Made by a program: the position numbers and the translations under genes. A stretch of DNA of 13,818 nucleotides from Desulfobacterales bacterium (lineage in GTDB: Bacteria > Desulfobacterota > Desulfobacteria > Desulfobacterales > Desulfosalsimonadaceae). A model generated the notes under the pieces. That model did not search any database. It saw only the letters and a list, made by a program, of their open reading frames with translations, and had not been told where the DNA came from. Location of the stretch: positions 1 to 13,818 of the forward strand of contig JAOZOL010000041.1 of NCBI GenBank assembly GCA_029933295.1, in the 5' to 3' direction. Below are positions 6,655 to 13,764 of the stretch, one piece after another (within the stretch, counting starts at the first letter, position 1; each line of letters starts with the position of its first letter).

Positions 6655-8208
6655 TTATTCCAGATAAATCTCCACAATATTAAATTCTTCGATGTGAAAT
6701 CCGGGGGCCGGATATATCACCACCTGTCGCTGAAGATGTTTTTCAAGGGATATAATAATATCATTTTCTTCTCCCAATAAAAGGTCGGCGATTTCCGGAT
6801 GCACCCGAAGGCTGATTTTTTCCCCCTTAACATCGGAAGACAGACGTAGGATTTCTCGATAAATATTGTTACAAATCGTCTGTTTTGAAAGCAAGATCCC
6901 TTCGCCATCACAATAAAAACAGGGCTCACACAGCATGCGGTTTAATGATTTGACCGTCCGTTTCCGGGTCATCTCAACCAGCCCCATATCAGATATGGGC
7001 AATACATTTGTTTTGGATTTGTCTTTTTTTAAAACCTCTACCAGTGAGTTATAGACTTTTTCCTGGTTTGACTTTCTCTCCATATCGATAAAATCAATAA
7101 TAATAATTCCGCCCAGGTTTCGAAGACGTATCTGATACGCAATTTCTTTAATCGACTCCAGATTTGTTTTTAACACTGTTTCTTCAAAATTGTGTTTTCC
7201 CACGTAACGGCCGGTATTTACGTCAATGGCTACAAGCGCCTCCGTGTTTTCAATAATAATATAACCGCCGCACTTGAGCCAGACTTTCTTTTTTAGTGCG
7301 CGCCCGATATCCCCTTCAAGGTTATAGGCATCAAAAATAGGTTCAGCGCCTTCATATTTTGATACCGATTCTTTTAGCCGTGGCATAAATTTTTCAATAA
7401 AAGATAAAACAGATTTATATACCGTTGGCGAATCAATGATCACCTTGTCAGCATCGTGAGCAAGCAGGTCCCGGACACTTCTTAATGTGACGGTCAGTTC
7501 CTCATGTAAAAGAGAGGGTGTGGCTGCTGTTTGGAAGTTTTTCTGAATATCCGCCCACAAATTAACTAAAAATTCCATCTCCTTGACAATTTTTTCTTCC
7601 GTCAGTCCTTCTCCGGCAGTACGGACTATGTAGCCGAAATTTTGTTCACGCAAAGAAATCACAAGGTCTTTTAAGCGCAGTCTTTCTTCTTCATCCGTAA
7701 TACGCCGTGAAATTCCGATATGATCCACAGTGGGCATCAATACAAGAAACCGGCCGGGAATTGATATATATGATGTCAGGCGGGCCCCTTTACTGCCGAT
7801 GGGAGAGCGGGCAATTTGTACCAGAACATCCTGTCCTTCCACGAAAAGTTCTTCGATAGCGGTTTTATTTTTTGGGGCGGATGAATCGATTTTATTTTTT
7901 TTGTTTTTAGGCCCAAGATCGGCTTCATCCTCTTCATCATTGTTTGATAAATAAACCCGGTCAAGGTATCCATTGGTTTTTTCGTCAATCACATCATCCA
8001 CATAAATAAAAGCGGCCTGATTTAGCCCGATATCCACAAAAGCGGCCTGCATTCCCGGAAGGACCCGCTGAATTCTTCCCTTATAAATATTCCCTGCGAC
8101 ATTCGACTCGTCACTGCGATCCACATAAAGCTCGACAATGGTGCCGTCTTCCAGCAGGGCCACCCGAATTTCCGGGCCGATCGCATTAATTACAAGTTCT
8201 TTAAACAT
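6655..8208 (-). CDS. rng: Ribonuclease G/E family endoribonuclease
   Basis: This is a 517-aa RNase E/G catalytic protein without the long RNase E scaffold tail, so it matches RNase G (CafA). It is an endonuclease acting in 16S rRNA 5' maturation and mRNA decay. Visible parts are: the N-terminal RNase-H-like start; an S1 RNA-binding domain at about 35-125 (NIYKGRIQRVLPGMQAAFVD, GQDVLVQIARSPIGSKGARL) interrupted by a charged insert at about 86-116; the 5'-sensor and catalytic region with GAEPIFDAYNLEGDI; metal-site aspartates in AIDVNTG (D329) and IIDFIDMER (D372-D375); and a Zn-link at C427, C430 and C433 (CEPCFYCDGEG). It begins 56 bases after the radical SAM gene stops. A GAAGG lies ten bases before the ATG. 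Confidence 0.95.
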   Translation of the reverse strand: MFKELVINAIGPEIRVALLEDGTIVELYVDRSDESNVAGNIYKGRIQRVLPGMQAAFVDIGLNQAAFIYVDDVIDEKTNGYLDRVYLSNNDEEDEADLGPKNKKNKIDSSAPKNKTAIEELFVEGQDVLVQIARSPIGSKGARLTSYISIPGRFLVLMPTVDHIGISRRITDEEERLRLKDLVISLREQNFGYIVRTAGEGLTEEKIVKEMEFLVNLWADIQKNFQTAATPSLLHEELTVTLRSVRDLLAHDADKVIIDSPTVYKSVLSFIEKFMPRLKESVSKYEGAEPIFDAYNLEGDIGRALKKKVWLKCGGYIIIENTEALVAIDVNTGRYVGKHNFEETVLKTNLESIKEIAYQIRLRNLGGIIIIDFIDMERKSNQEKVYNSLVEVLKKDKSKTNVLPISDMGLVEMTRKRTVKSLNRMLCEPCFYCDGEGILLSKQTICNNIYREILRLSSDVKGEKISLRVHPEIADLLLGEENDIIISLEKHLQRQVVIYPAPGFHIEEFNIVEIYLE

Positions 8209-8264
8209 AAAACAAATACCTTCAATTTTTATAAATACTTATCTTCCATCAGTCAGACAAACGG

Positions 8265-10781
8265 CTATTCAGCCAGCTTTTTTTTTACAATTTCAGCCCG
8301 GCAAATAACGTCATCTGAAAAATCAAATATCGATGCAATCACGTCACCGGGCCGGACTCTCATTCCCGGAATCACATTTAAATGTAATTTCAGTTTTGTT
8401 GAAGAAAGCCGTTTCATATTTAACACAATCTCTTTTAAGTCAACCTGTTTTTTACGCCCTTTTCGCGTTATTTGATGAAATATCCATTCTGGGGCGTCAT
8501 TAAATTCTTTTAATTTTTGATGGGAATATTCGTTTTCTGAGATAGAGATCATGTATAAAGCTGTTTTGTCAAGAACAGGGATTGATTTTGCCGCAACTGT
8601 TCGGCAGCCTAAAATCAAAAGTCCCTCCGGTAATTGCATATTTAAGCTGGAAATCATTTTTTGTTTGTCAATGGCCTTTTTCAGTGTCAGACAAAACAAA
8701 TTTTTCTCGCTTTCCATTCCCACAGGAAGAGGGTCATGAAAGGATATTTTCGGTTTGGGGTGAAAGCCCTGGGAAAATTTTACCGGCAACCCCGCTCGCC
8801 GCAGGGCACGGATAAAAATGTTCACCAGTTCAAGGTGTCCGAAATATTTAGCCGTTCCTCTTTTTGCGTATGAAATTTCCACGCGGTTTTCATTCGTTTC
8901 GGGTTGAACGGTTTTTGTGTCTGATAAAACCGCCTTCACCTTGTTGCCTGAATTAAAAGAAAGGGGCATGATTTTTTCAAAATCGCATACTCCGCATCCC
9001 AGACAGTCTCCCTGGCGGCAGTCTGGTGTAGATCTTTCAGACAATGCGTTATTATATTCAGCCTGTAAGAATTTTTTGGATACCCCGGTATGTATATGGT
9101 CCCAGGGTAGTGGCTCATCGAGTTTTCGAAGGCGTGTGGTATAATAATTGATATCAATACCGGCTTCTTCAAGCGCTTCTTCCCACAAGCGAAAGTTAAA
9201 TTTATCCGACCAGCCGTCAAAACAGCACCCTTTATGATAGGCAATTTCAAGCAGGGGTGACAAACGCCGGTCACCCCGTGCCCACAAGCCTTCAATCAGA
9301 CTGACTTCGGGTTTTTGCCATTTAAAATTCACCCCCGGCATTTTTAATTGCCGCCGCAATGAAAAAATTTTCTCCTGTGATTCCTTTAAAGACAATTGAG
9401 GTGCCCATTGAAATGGGATGTGCGGTTTTGGAATAAATGTTCCAACGCTGACATTGATATTAGACCTTCGTCCGCCGGTTTTTATTTTTTTCTTTACCCG
9501 CCGGACCAGGTCTATGATGGCACGCACATCGTTATCCGTCTCGGTTGGCAATCCGATCATAAAATAGAGTTTAATCAGTCCCCATCCCAGTTCAAACGCA
9601 TTGGCAATGGTTTCAAAAATTTCATCTTCGGATATATTCTTATTGATCACGTTCCGAAGTCGCTCGCTCCCGGCTTCCGGCGCAATGGTAAATCCGGTTT
9701 TCCTGACCTGTTTGATTAGTTTCATTAATTCCGGCGTTAAAGTTCCGGCTCGTACTGACGGCAGTGAAATCGCAATATTCTCAGCCGTATATAGACTGAT
9801 TAACTGATGCATCAGAGAAGACAGGCAGGAATAATCACCGGTGCTCAGGGAGAGCAAAGAAATATCCTCATACCCGGTAGCTGCAAGCGAAGTTTTAACT
9901 ATGGATAACAGGTTTTCCACGGATCGTTCCCGAACCGGCCGGTAAATCATCCCGGCCTGGCAGAACCGGCACCCTCTGGTACATCCACGGGCGACTTCAA
10001 TCCGCAGCCGGTCATGAACCGGTCGGCCATAGGGGATAACCGGGGAATTCGGAAATGCGGTTTTATCCAGATCAGCAACTATTGCACGATTCACATGGGT
10101 ATATTCGGGATATTTCGGCTTGATATGATGAAAGTCCGGTCCTTCGTAGACGGGTTGAAAAAAGGAAGGAATATAAACCCCCTCAATCTTAGCCCATTCG
10201 GTTAACAGACGATTTTTGTCAAGGCCGTCGCCGGCCTTCCATTTCATAAAACATTGAGCCAGTTCCATGATAACCGTTTCACCGTCACCTATCACCATGG
10301 CATCAAAAAACTCAGCCATGGGCTCCGGGTTAACCGTGCACGGGCCGCCGGCAATGATAATCGGAGAACAAGCATCCCGCTGTGAGGAATAAAACGGGAT
10401 ATCGGCAAGGTCCAGCATCATCAGGACATTGGTATAGTTTAATTCATACAGAAGACTGAACCCGATGATGTCAAGCTGTGACAACGGTGTATTGGTTTCC
10501 AGAGAGCTTAAAGGTATTTTTGCTGCTTTCAGGTAAACTGCTGCGTCTGCCCCGGGCGCATAGACACGCTCCGCTGCTATATGTTCATTCTGGTTAAGGA
10601 TATGATACAGGATCTGCAGCCCGAAATGAGACATCCCGATTTCATATAAATCCGGAAACGCAAGCGCTACGCGCAACTTTACACGTTCTGCATTTTTTTT
10701 AACAGAATTTATCTCATTGCCCAGATATTGGCCTGGCTTTTCAACAAGGGGCAGAATCTCCTCTATGGATTGATATTGCAT
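8265..10781 (-). CDS. B12-binding radical SAM protein fused to DUF2344 (TIGR03960-TIGR03936)
   Basis: An 838-residue fusion of two families often encoded as separate neighbouring genes. Residues about 35-200 form a cobalamin-binding-like domain (AFPDLYEIGMSHFGLQILYH; GFSLLYELNYTNVL; IIAGGPC...MAEFFDAMVIGDGE). About 255-480 is a radical SAM core with C267, C271 and C274 in CTRGCRFCQAG, then FTIAPEAGSERLR and FMIGLPTETD. A four-cysteine cluster CRQGDCLGCGVC (588-599) joins it to a C-terminal DUF2344 domain (about 632-830: YFGHLELVNIFIRALRRAGL, FSQGFHPKPKISF). The reaction is unknown; family members recur beside RNase G, which suggests RNA or ribosome modification (inference). The ATG has no clear ribosome-binding site. 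It follows the enoyl-CoA hydratase gene by 24 bases and precedes rng. Confidence 0.93.
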   Translation of the reverse strand: MQYQSIEEILPLVEKPGQYLGNEINSVKKNAERVKLRVALAFPDLYEIGMSHFGLQILYHILNQNEHIAAERVYAPGADAAVYLKAAKIPLSSLETNTPLSQLDIIGFSLLYELNYTNVLMMLDLADIPFYSSQRDACSPIIIAGGPCTVNPEPMAEFFDAMVIGDGETVIMELAQCFMKWKAGDGLDKNRLLTEWAKIEGVYIPSFFQPVYEGPDFHHIKPKYPEYTHVNRAIVADLDKTAFPNSPVIPYGRPVHDRLRIEVARGCTRGCRFCQAGMIYRPVRERSVENLLSIVKTSLAATGYEDISLLSLSTGDYSCLSSLMHQLISLYTAENIAISLPSVRAGTLTPELMKLIKQVRKTGFTIAPEAGSERLRNVINKNISEDEIFETIANAFELGWGLIKLYFMIGLPTETDNDVRAIIDLVRRVKKKIKTGGRRSNINVSVGTFIPKPHIPFQWAPQLSLKESQEKIFSLRRQLKMPGVNFKWQKPEVSLIEGLWARGDRRLSPLLEIAYHKGCCFDGWSDKFNFRLWEEALEEAGIDINYYTTRLRKLDEPLPWDHIHTGVSKKFLQAEYNNALSERSTPDCRQGDCLGCGVCDFEKIMPLSFNSGNKVKAVLSDTKTVQPETNENRVEISYAKRGTAKYFGHLELVNIFIRALRRAGLPVKFSQGFHPKPKISFHDPLPVGMESEKNLFCLTLKKAIDKQKMISSLNMQLPEGLLILGCRTVAAKSIPVLDKTALYMISISENEYSHQKLKEFNDAPEWIFHQITRKGRKKQVDLKEIVLNMKRLSSTKLKLHLNVIPGMRVRPGDVIASIFDFSDDVICRAEIVKKKLAE

Positions 10782-10805
10782 TTTTTATATGTCGCTATAC
10801 CAGTA

Positions 10806-11567
10806 TTACTGCATACCGGCCTGGACAAACTCCAGGGTCTGACGGACATCCTCTTCGAAAAAACAATTCAATCCTTCGTGCCAGTCTTCCTCTTTTAATT
10901 TTTTCCGTATGCGAGTCATCGTATCTAATCGCATTAGCTTTTTAATTCTCGTAAACGGCCGGTTGGGCGTGTCTATCCACATGGAAATAATCTGTTTTGC
11001 CCGATTGATCAATTCGTCTTCTGCAACCACTTCATCAACAATCTGCAATTCTTTTGCCTTATATACATCCATCATTTCGCCGAAAAACATGACATCCCTG
11101 AATTTTAAACTGCTGTCAAATCCATACCGCATGACCTCATCCTGCGCGATGGTCAGAGGAAGACCTATTTTAATTTCACTCATTCCGATTTTGATTTTCG
11201 GATGATCTTTGACGATTCGGTAATCCGCCGCCATGGAATAAATCAGACCGCCGGCTGCGGCATGTCCGTTTAATGCCGCCACCACCGGTTTGCTGCAGGA
11301 AAAAAGAGAAAGCAGAACTTCTTCTTCCATATCAAAAAATGTGTCTGCCTCGCTTTTGTCCTTGAAATTGATAAAGATCGGCAGATCAAATCCGCTTGAA
11401 AAAAACCGGCCCGATCCGGTTAAAACAATCCCTTTCGGAGAGGGATTGTTATCCACCTCTTCAATGATTTCCTTGAGACGTACCAGCATTTCCCGGTTTA
11501 AGGGGTTGGTTTTCCCGTTGTTTAACGTAACGATCTTGATATCGTCTTCCATGGTTTCTTTTAACAT
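10806..11567 (-). CDS. Enoyl-CoA hydratase/isomerase family protein, ECI-like
   Basis: A crotonase-fold acyl-CoA enzyme of 253 aa. Oxyanion-hole segments are visible: GSGRFFSSGFDLPIF (51-65) and LNGHAAAGGLIYSMAADYRI (99-118). The segment IGMSEIKIGLPL (127-138) holds one catalytic-type glutamate (E131). The second glutamate of true hydratases (in GGTQ-type motifs) is not evident, since the region reads LTIAQDEVM. The SGFDL and ADYRI..P..KIGMSE pattern resembles delta3-delta2-enoyl-CoA isomerases more than hydratases, so isomerase is my preferred guess at moderate confidence. The start has GAGGAG six bases upstream and a good promoter. It is first in the leftward run, 24 bases ahead of the radical SAM gene, and divergent from dapL. 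The substrate is unknown. Confidence 0.85.
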   Translation of the reverse strand: MLKETMEDDIKIVTLNNGKTNPLNREMLVRLKEIIEEVDNNPSPKGIVLTGSGRFFSSGFDLPIFINFKDKSEADTFFDMEEEVLLSLFSCSKPVVAALNGHAAAGGLIYSMAADYRIVKDHPKIKIGMSEIKIGLPLTIAQDEVMRYGFDSSLKFRDVMFFGEMMDVYKAKELQIVDEVVAEDELINRAKQIISMWIDTPNRPFTRIKKLMRLDTMTRIRKKLKEEDWHEGLNCFFEEDVRQTLEFVQAGMQ

Positions 11568-11605
11568 TGATTTCTCCTCTATATCCGAATAATTAAAATA
11601 ATGTA

Positions 11606-11635
11606 TTGTTATATAAATTTATAATTTTATATAAT
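11606..11635 (+). promoter_or_regulatory. Predicted sigma-70 promoter of dapL
   Basis: TTGTTA (11606-11611) and a perfect TATAAT (11630-11635) are separated by 18 bases. Transcription would begin around 11642, about 43 bases before the dapL start. The -10 box overlaps the -10 of the opposite promoter and both lie over a 9+9 bp inverted repeat. Confidence 0.6.
11609..11634. promoter_or_regulatory. Perfect 9+9 bp inverted repeat, candidate operator
   Basis: TTATATAAA (11609-11617) is mirrored by TTTATATAA (11626-11634) around an 8-base centre. It covers the spacer and -10 boxes of both divergent promoters, which is where a repressor would be expected. The region is extremely A+T rich, so part of the symmetry could be compositional. 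Confidence 0.4.
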
Positions 11636-11653
11636 ATAAAAATAACGTGTCAA
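11626..11653 (-). promoter_or_regulatory. Predicted sigma-70 promoter of the enoyl-CoA hydratase-family gene
   Basis: Reading leftward, a perfect TTGACA (11653-11648) is followed after 16 bases by TATAAA (11631-11626). Transcription would start about 50 bases before the ATG at 11567. It probably drives the enoyl-CoA hydratase, radical SAM and perhaps rng genes as one transcript. Confidence 0.65.
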
Positions 11654-11684
11654 GCAAGAATGATAACATTTGAAGAGGTAGACT

Positions 11685-12911
11685 ATGATCAGAATTAATG
11701 AAAATTATTTAAAACTCCAAGCATCGTATCTTTTTTCCACAATTGCCAGGCGGATCAATGAATATCAAATGCAACATCCTGATAAAGAAATCATCAAGCT
11801 CGGCATCGGAGACGCCACCCGTGCTCTCCCAAAAGCCTGTATTGAGGCCTTTCACACGGCAGTGGATGAAATGGCGGCAGACGCAACTTTTCGTGGCTAC
11901 GGGCCGGAACAGGGATACCCTTTTTTGCGGGAAAAAATAGCGGAAAATGATTTTTACTCAAAAAAAGTGGATATTTCTGAGGATGAAATTTTTATCAGCG
12001 ACGGTGCAAAATGCGATACCGGAAATTTTCAGGAAATTTTCGCAACAGACATTACGATTGCCGTTCCCGATCCGGTGTATCCGGTGTATGTGGATACCAA
12101 TGTCATGGCCGGACGAACCGGTGAATTTAAAAACAGCCGCTATCAGAAGATTGTTTATCTTGAATGCACTGAAGATAACAATTATCTGCCAGATCTGCCG
12201 GAAAAGCCGGTGGATTTGATATATTTGTGTTTTCCAAACAACCCCACCGGTGCCACGATTTCAAAAGGGGCGCTGGTAAAATGGGTCGATTATGCCAGAG
12301 AACACAAATCATTGATCCTTTTTGACGCGGCATATGAAGCATTTATCCGGGATGAATCCCTTCCGCATTCCATTTATGAAGTGGACGGTGCGAAAGAAGT
12401 TGCCGTGGAATTTCGAAGTTTTTCAAAAACCGCCGGGTTCACCGGCACCCGATGTGCATTTACCGTTGTGCCAAAAGAATGTATGGCGCATGACGCTTCA
12501 GGCAACCAGCACAGCCTTCACTCCCTATGGAACCGCCGGCATTCGACAAAATTTAACGGGGTCTCATATCCGGTTCAGAGAGCGGCTGAAGCGGTTTACA
12601 GCAAAGAAGGAAAAGAGCAGGTGACGAATATTATCAGTGGCTACATGAAAAATGCCGACAGAATCCGGCAGGAAATGGATGATTTAGGATTTTCATATGC
12701 CGGCGGGATGAATTCGCCGTATATCTGGATCAATGCGAAGATGGATTCATGGGATTTTTTTGACATGCTTTTGAAAAACGCCGGGGTTGTGTGCACGCCC
12801 GGGGCTGGATTTGGCACATGCGGCAATCAGTATATCCGGCTTTCCGCATTTAACAGCTTTGAAAATATTGAAAAAGCCATGAATCGGATTAAGGATTCGG
12901 TAAAAAAATAG
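11685..12911 (+). CDS. dapL: LL-diaminopimelate aminotransferase
   Basis: DapL converts tetrahydrodipicolinate directly to LL-2,6-diaminopimelate with glutamate as amino donor (EC 2.6.1.83), a short route to lysine and peptidoglycan found in Desulfobacterota, cyanobacteria and plants. The 408-aa length is normal. Family marks are INENYLKLQASYLFSTIARR (4-23), LGIGDATRALP (39-49), YGPEQGYPFLR (72-82), SDGAKCDTGNFQ (105-116), FPNNPTGA (183-190), the PLP-binding lysine K248 in SFSKTAGFTGTR, and the C-terminal IRLSAF with the substrate-carboxylate arginine R385. The start has GAGG six bases upstream. It is the only intact rightward gene and is probably monocistronic. No other dap genes are nearby. 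No convincing terminator follows. Confidence 0.96.
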   Translation: MIRINENYLKLQASYLFSTIARRINEYQMQHPDKEIIKLGIGDATRALPKACIEAFHTAVDEMAADATFRGYGPEQGYPFLREKIAENDFYSKKVDISEDEIFISDGAKCDTGNFQEIFATDITIAVPDPVYPVYVDTNVMAGRTGEFKNSRYQKIVYLECTEDNNYLPDLPEKPVDLIYLCFPNNPTGATISKGALVKWVDYAREHKSLILFDAAYEAFIRDESLPHSIYEVDGAKEVAVEFRSFSKTAGFTGTRCAFTVVPKECMAHDASGNQHSLHSLWNRRHSTKFNGVSYPVQRAAEAVYSKEGKEQVTNIISGYMKNADRIRQEMDDLGFSYAGGMNSPYIWINAKMDSWDFFDMLLKNAGVVCTPGAGFGTCGNQYIRLSAFNSFENIEKAMNRIKDSVKK

Positions 12912-12960
12912 TTTAGGGAACTTTCAAAAATTCTTTCATTTTGAAGAAGGAATTTGTATT

Positions 12961-12984
12961 CTTACGTAACAATGTTTACGTAAG
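12961..12984. promoter_or_regulatory. 9+9 bp palindrome before antitoxin fragment, candidate operator
   Basis: CTTACGTAA (12961-12969) is mirrored perfectly by TTACGTAAG (12976-12984) around a 6-base centre. It ends 16 bases before the ATG of the ribbon-helix-helix-like fragment. Antitoxins of that type usually repress their own promoter through such a dyad, so this is probably a relic autoregulatory operator. No clear promoter boxes were identified. Confidence 0.5.
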
Positions 12985-13000
12985 CAAAAAAGGGGGCTTT

Positions 13001-13138
13001 ATGGATAAGATTTTATCGTCGCGAGTAGATGAGTCAGTCATACAACAAGTTGGCATATTAGCCCGCGAACTCAATACTTCCAAGAAAGCCAAACATTTTC
13101 CGATGTCCGAAATAAATGTCCAAAAAGGATGGACGTGA
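13001..13138 (+). pseudogene. Truncated ribbon-helix-helix-like antitoxin
   Basis: The ATG at 13001 is preceded by AGGGGG four bases upstream, better supported than an in-frame ATG at 12941. The product starts MDKILSSRVDESVIQQVGIL followed by ARELNTSKKA. This beta-strand plus helix-turn-helix pattern is typical of short RHH-type antitoxins of type II toxin-antitoxin pairs (V-D-E-S then L-A-x-x-L-x-T-S-K-K). After residue 30 the family resemblance ends and the frame runs through unrelated sequence to a stop at residue 45, whereas family members are usually about 75-90 aa. It is therefore a remnant missing its second half, and no partner toxin follows on this strand. The assignment is from pattern recognition only. 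Confidence 0.55.
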
Positions 13139-13147
13139 AGCATATAT

Positions 13148-13300
13148 TCAATCATCTTTAAATTCAGTGAATATTGCGGGAGAGATATAAGCGTCAACCT
13201 TGCCCTGAATAACTAATTCAAGGATTTGTCGCGGATTACCGCCGAATAAAATGCCGGATATCAGCACATTTGTATCAAGAACTACCTTTGTATTCGGCAT
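13148..13300 (-). pseudogene. Truncated PIN-domain toxin
   Basis: Fifty residues starting MPNTKVVLDTNVLISGILFG and continuing GNPRQILELVIQGKVDAYIS then PAIFTEFKDD before TGA. LDTNVLISG with the first catalytic aspartate (D9), followed by GG-PR-IL and the SP-I-E motif, is the N-terminal third of the 'putative toxin-antitoxin system toxin component, PIN family' RNases, which normally have about 130-150 aa. The remaining acidic active-site residues are missing, so it should be inactive. It starts two bases after the stop of a short antitoxin-like tail, the usual spacing of a TA operon. It converges on the truncated RHH fragment, and both break off around 13091-13147, which points to a deletion or rearrangement junction. 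Confidence 0.7.
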
Positions 13301-13302
13301 TT

Positions 13303-13407
13303 CTATCTTCTTTTCTCACTACGATATCGACTAATTTCGTCCAGCACATCCTTTTCGGTGAGCGCCTGTTCTCCTGACTGGTTTGATGTTTCACCTCCTG
13401 TTTCCAT
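13303..13407 (-). pseudogene. Antitoxin-like C-terminal tail upstream of PIN fragment
   Basis: This 34-codon frame ends EQALTEKDVLDEISRYRSEK plus RR two bases before the PIN start. A short acidic-then-basic helical end of this kind, directly abutting a PIN toxin start, is what the C-terminus of the cognate antitoxin would look like. No DNA-binding N-terminal domain is present. The ATG at 13407 has no ribosome-binding site and an in-frame stop lies just upstream, so I read it as a relic rather than an intact gene. It could also be a fortuitous frame. Confidence 0.4.
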
Positions 13408-13764
13408 CCAATGTCATACAAACTTTGTATATTGATTGGAAGCGTGCTTCATAATATGCCAGCGGCTTTTTAAAAGAGGCAAGATAAAAGGGACCAGGGT
13501 AACCGCATTTGAATTTAAATTTGAGGAAAACCCGTGAAAATGGTTTGTGAAGCGACATTTGATCATTTTTTGCTGCATGCATAAGTCAATCAAGAAAAAT
13601 AAACCCGGATTGTGACTCTGTTTTCTTATAACATCAAAAAAATGATCAAGGAGCAAACAAACTGTTTTCACGGGTTATATTCCAAATGCGGTTACCCTGT
13701 AAAAGGGACAGCAGAAAGAACCGTTTCCCCGGATTTTTCCACCGCCGGTCCGGATGGGAGTGTT
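13408..13764. other. Gene-free stretch containing the miniature element
   Basis: More than 300 bases lack a supportable gene. Most is the miniature element. The left flank, read leftward from 13494 to 13391, keeps a frame ending FYLASFKKPLAYYEARFQSI and then a short tail to TGA. It continues open through the joined flanks if the element is removed, so it might be the end of a decayed gene, but it has no start codon. The right flank 13710-13764 holds a weak CCGGA/TCCGG inverted repeat and nothing else recognisable. Confidence 0.4.
13485..13709. mobile_element. Miniature inverted-repeat element, 205 bp, with 10-bp target duplication
   Basis: CAGGGTAACCGCATTTG at 13495-13511 is repeated in perfect inverse at 13683-13699. 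The element is flanked by the direct repeat TAAAAGGGAC at 13485-13494 and 13700-13709. This is the structure of a transposed element: 17-bp terminal inverted repeats and a 10-bp target-site duplication. Inside, further inverted blocks (13529-13540 with 13665-13676; 13543-13548 with 13657-13662; 13559-13571 with 13637-13649) make the whole a long imperfect hairpin around a 65-base centre. No transposase is encoded. A 10-bp duplication is compatible with mobilisation by an IS4-type transposase, which is inference. The perfect ends and duplication imply a fairly recent insertion. Confidence 0.8.

Noticed and set aside
12921..12950. TCAAAA/TTTTGA inverted repeat after dapL as a terminator
   Set aside because: The stem is short, has no G+C, and is not followed by a T-run.
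13414..13671. Leftward frames of 63 and 85 codons over the miniature element
   Set aside because: They run through the inverted repeats and the target duplication, with no ribosome-binding site, and look fortuitous.
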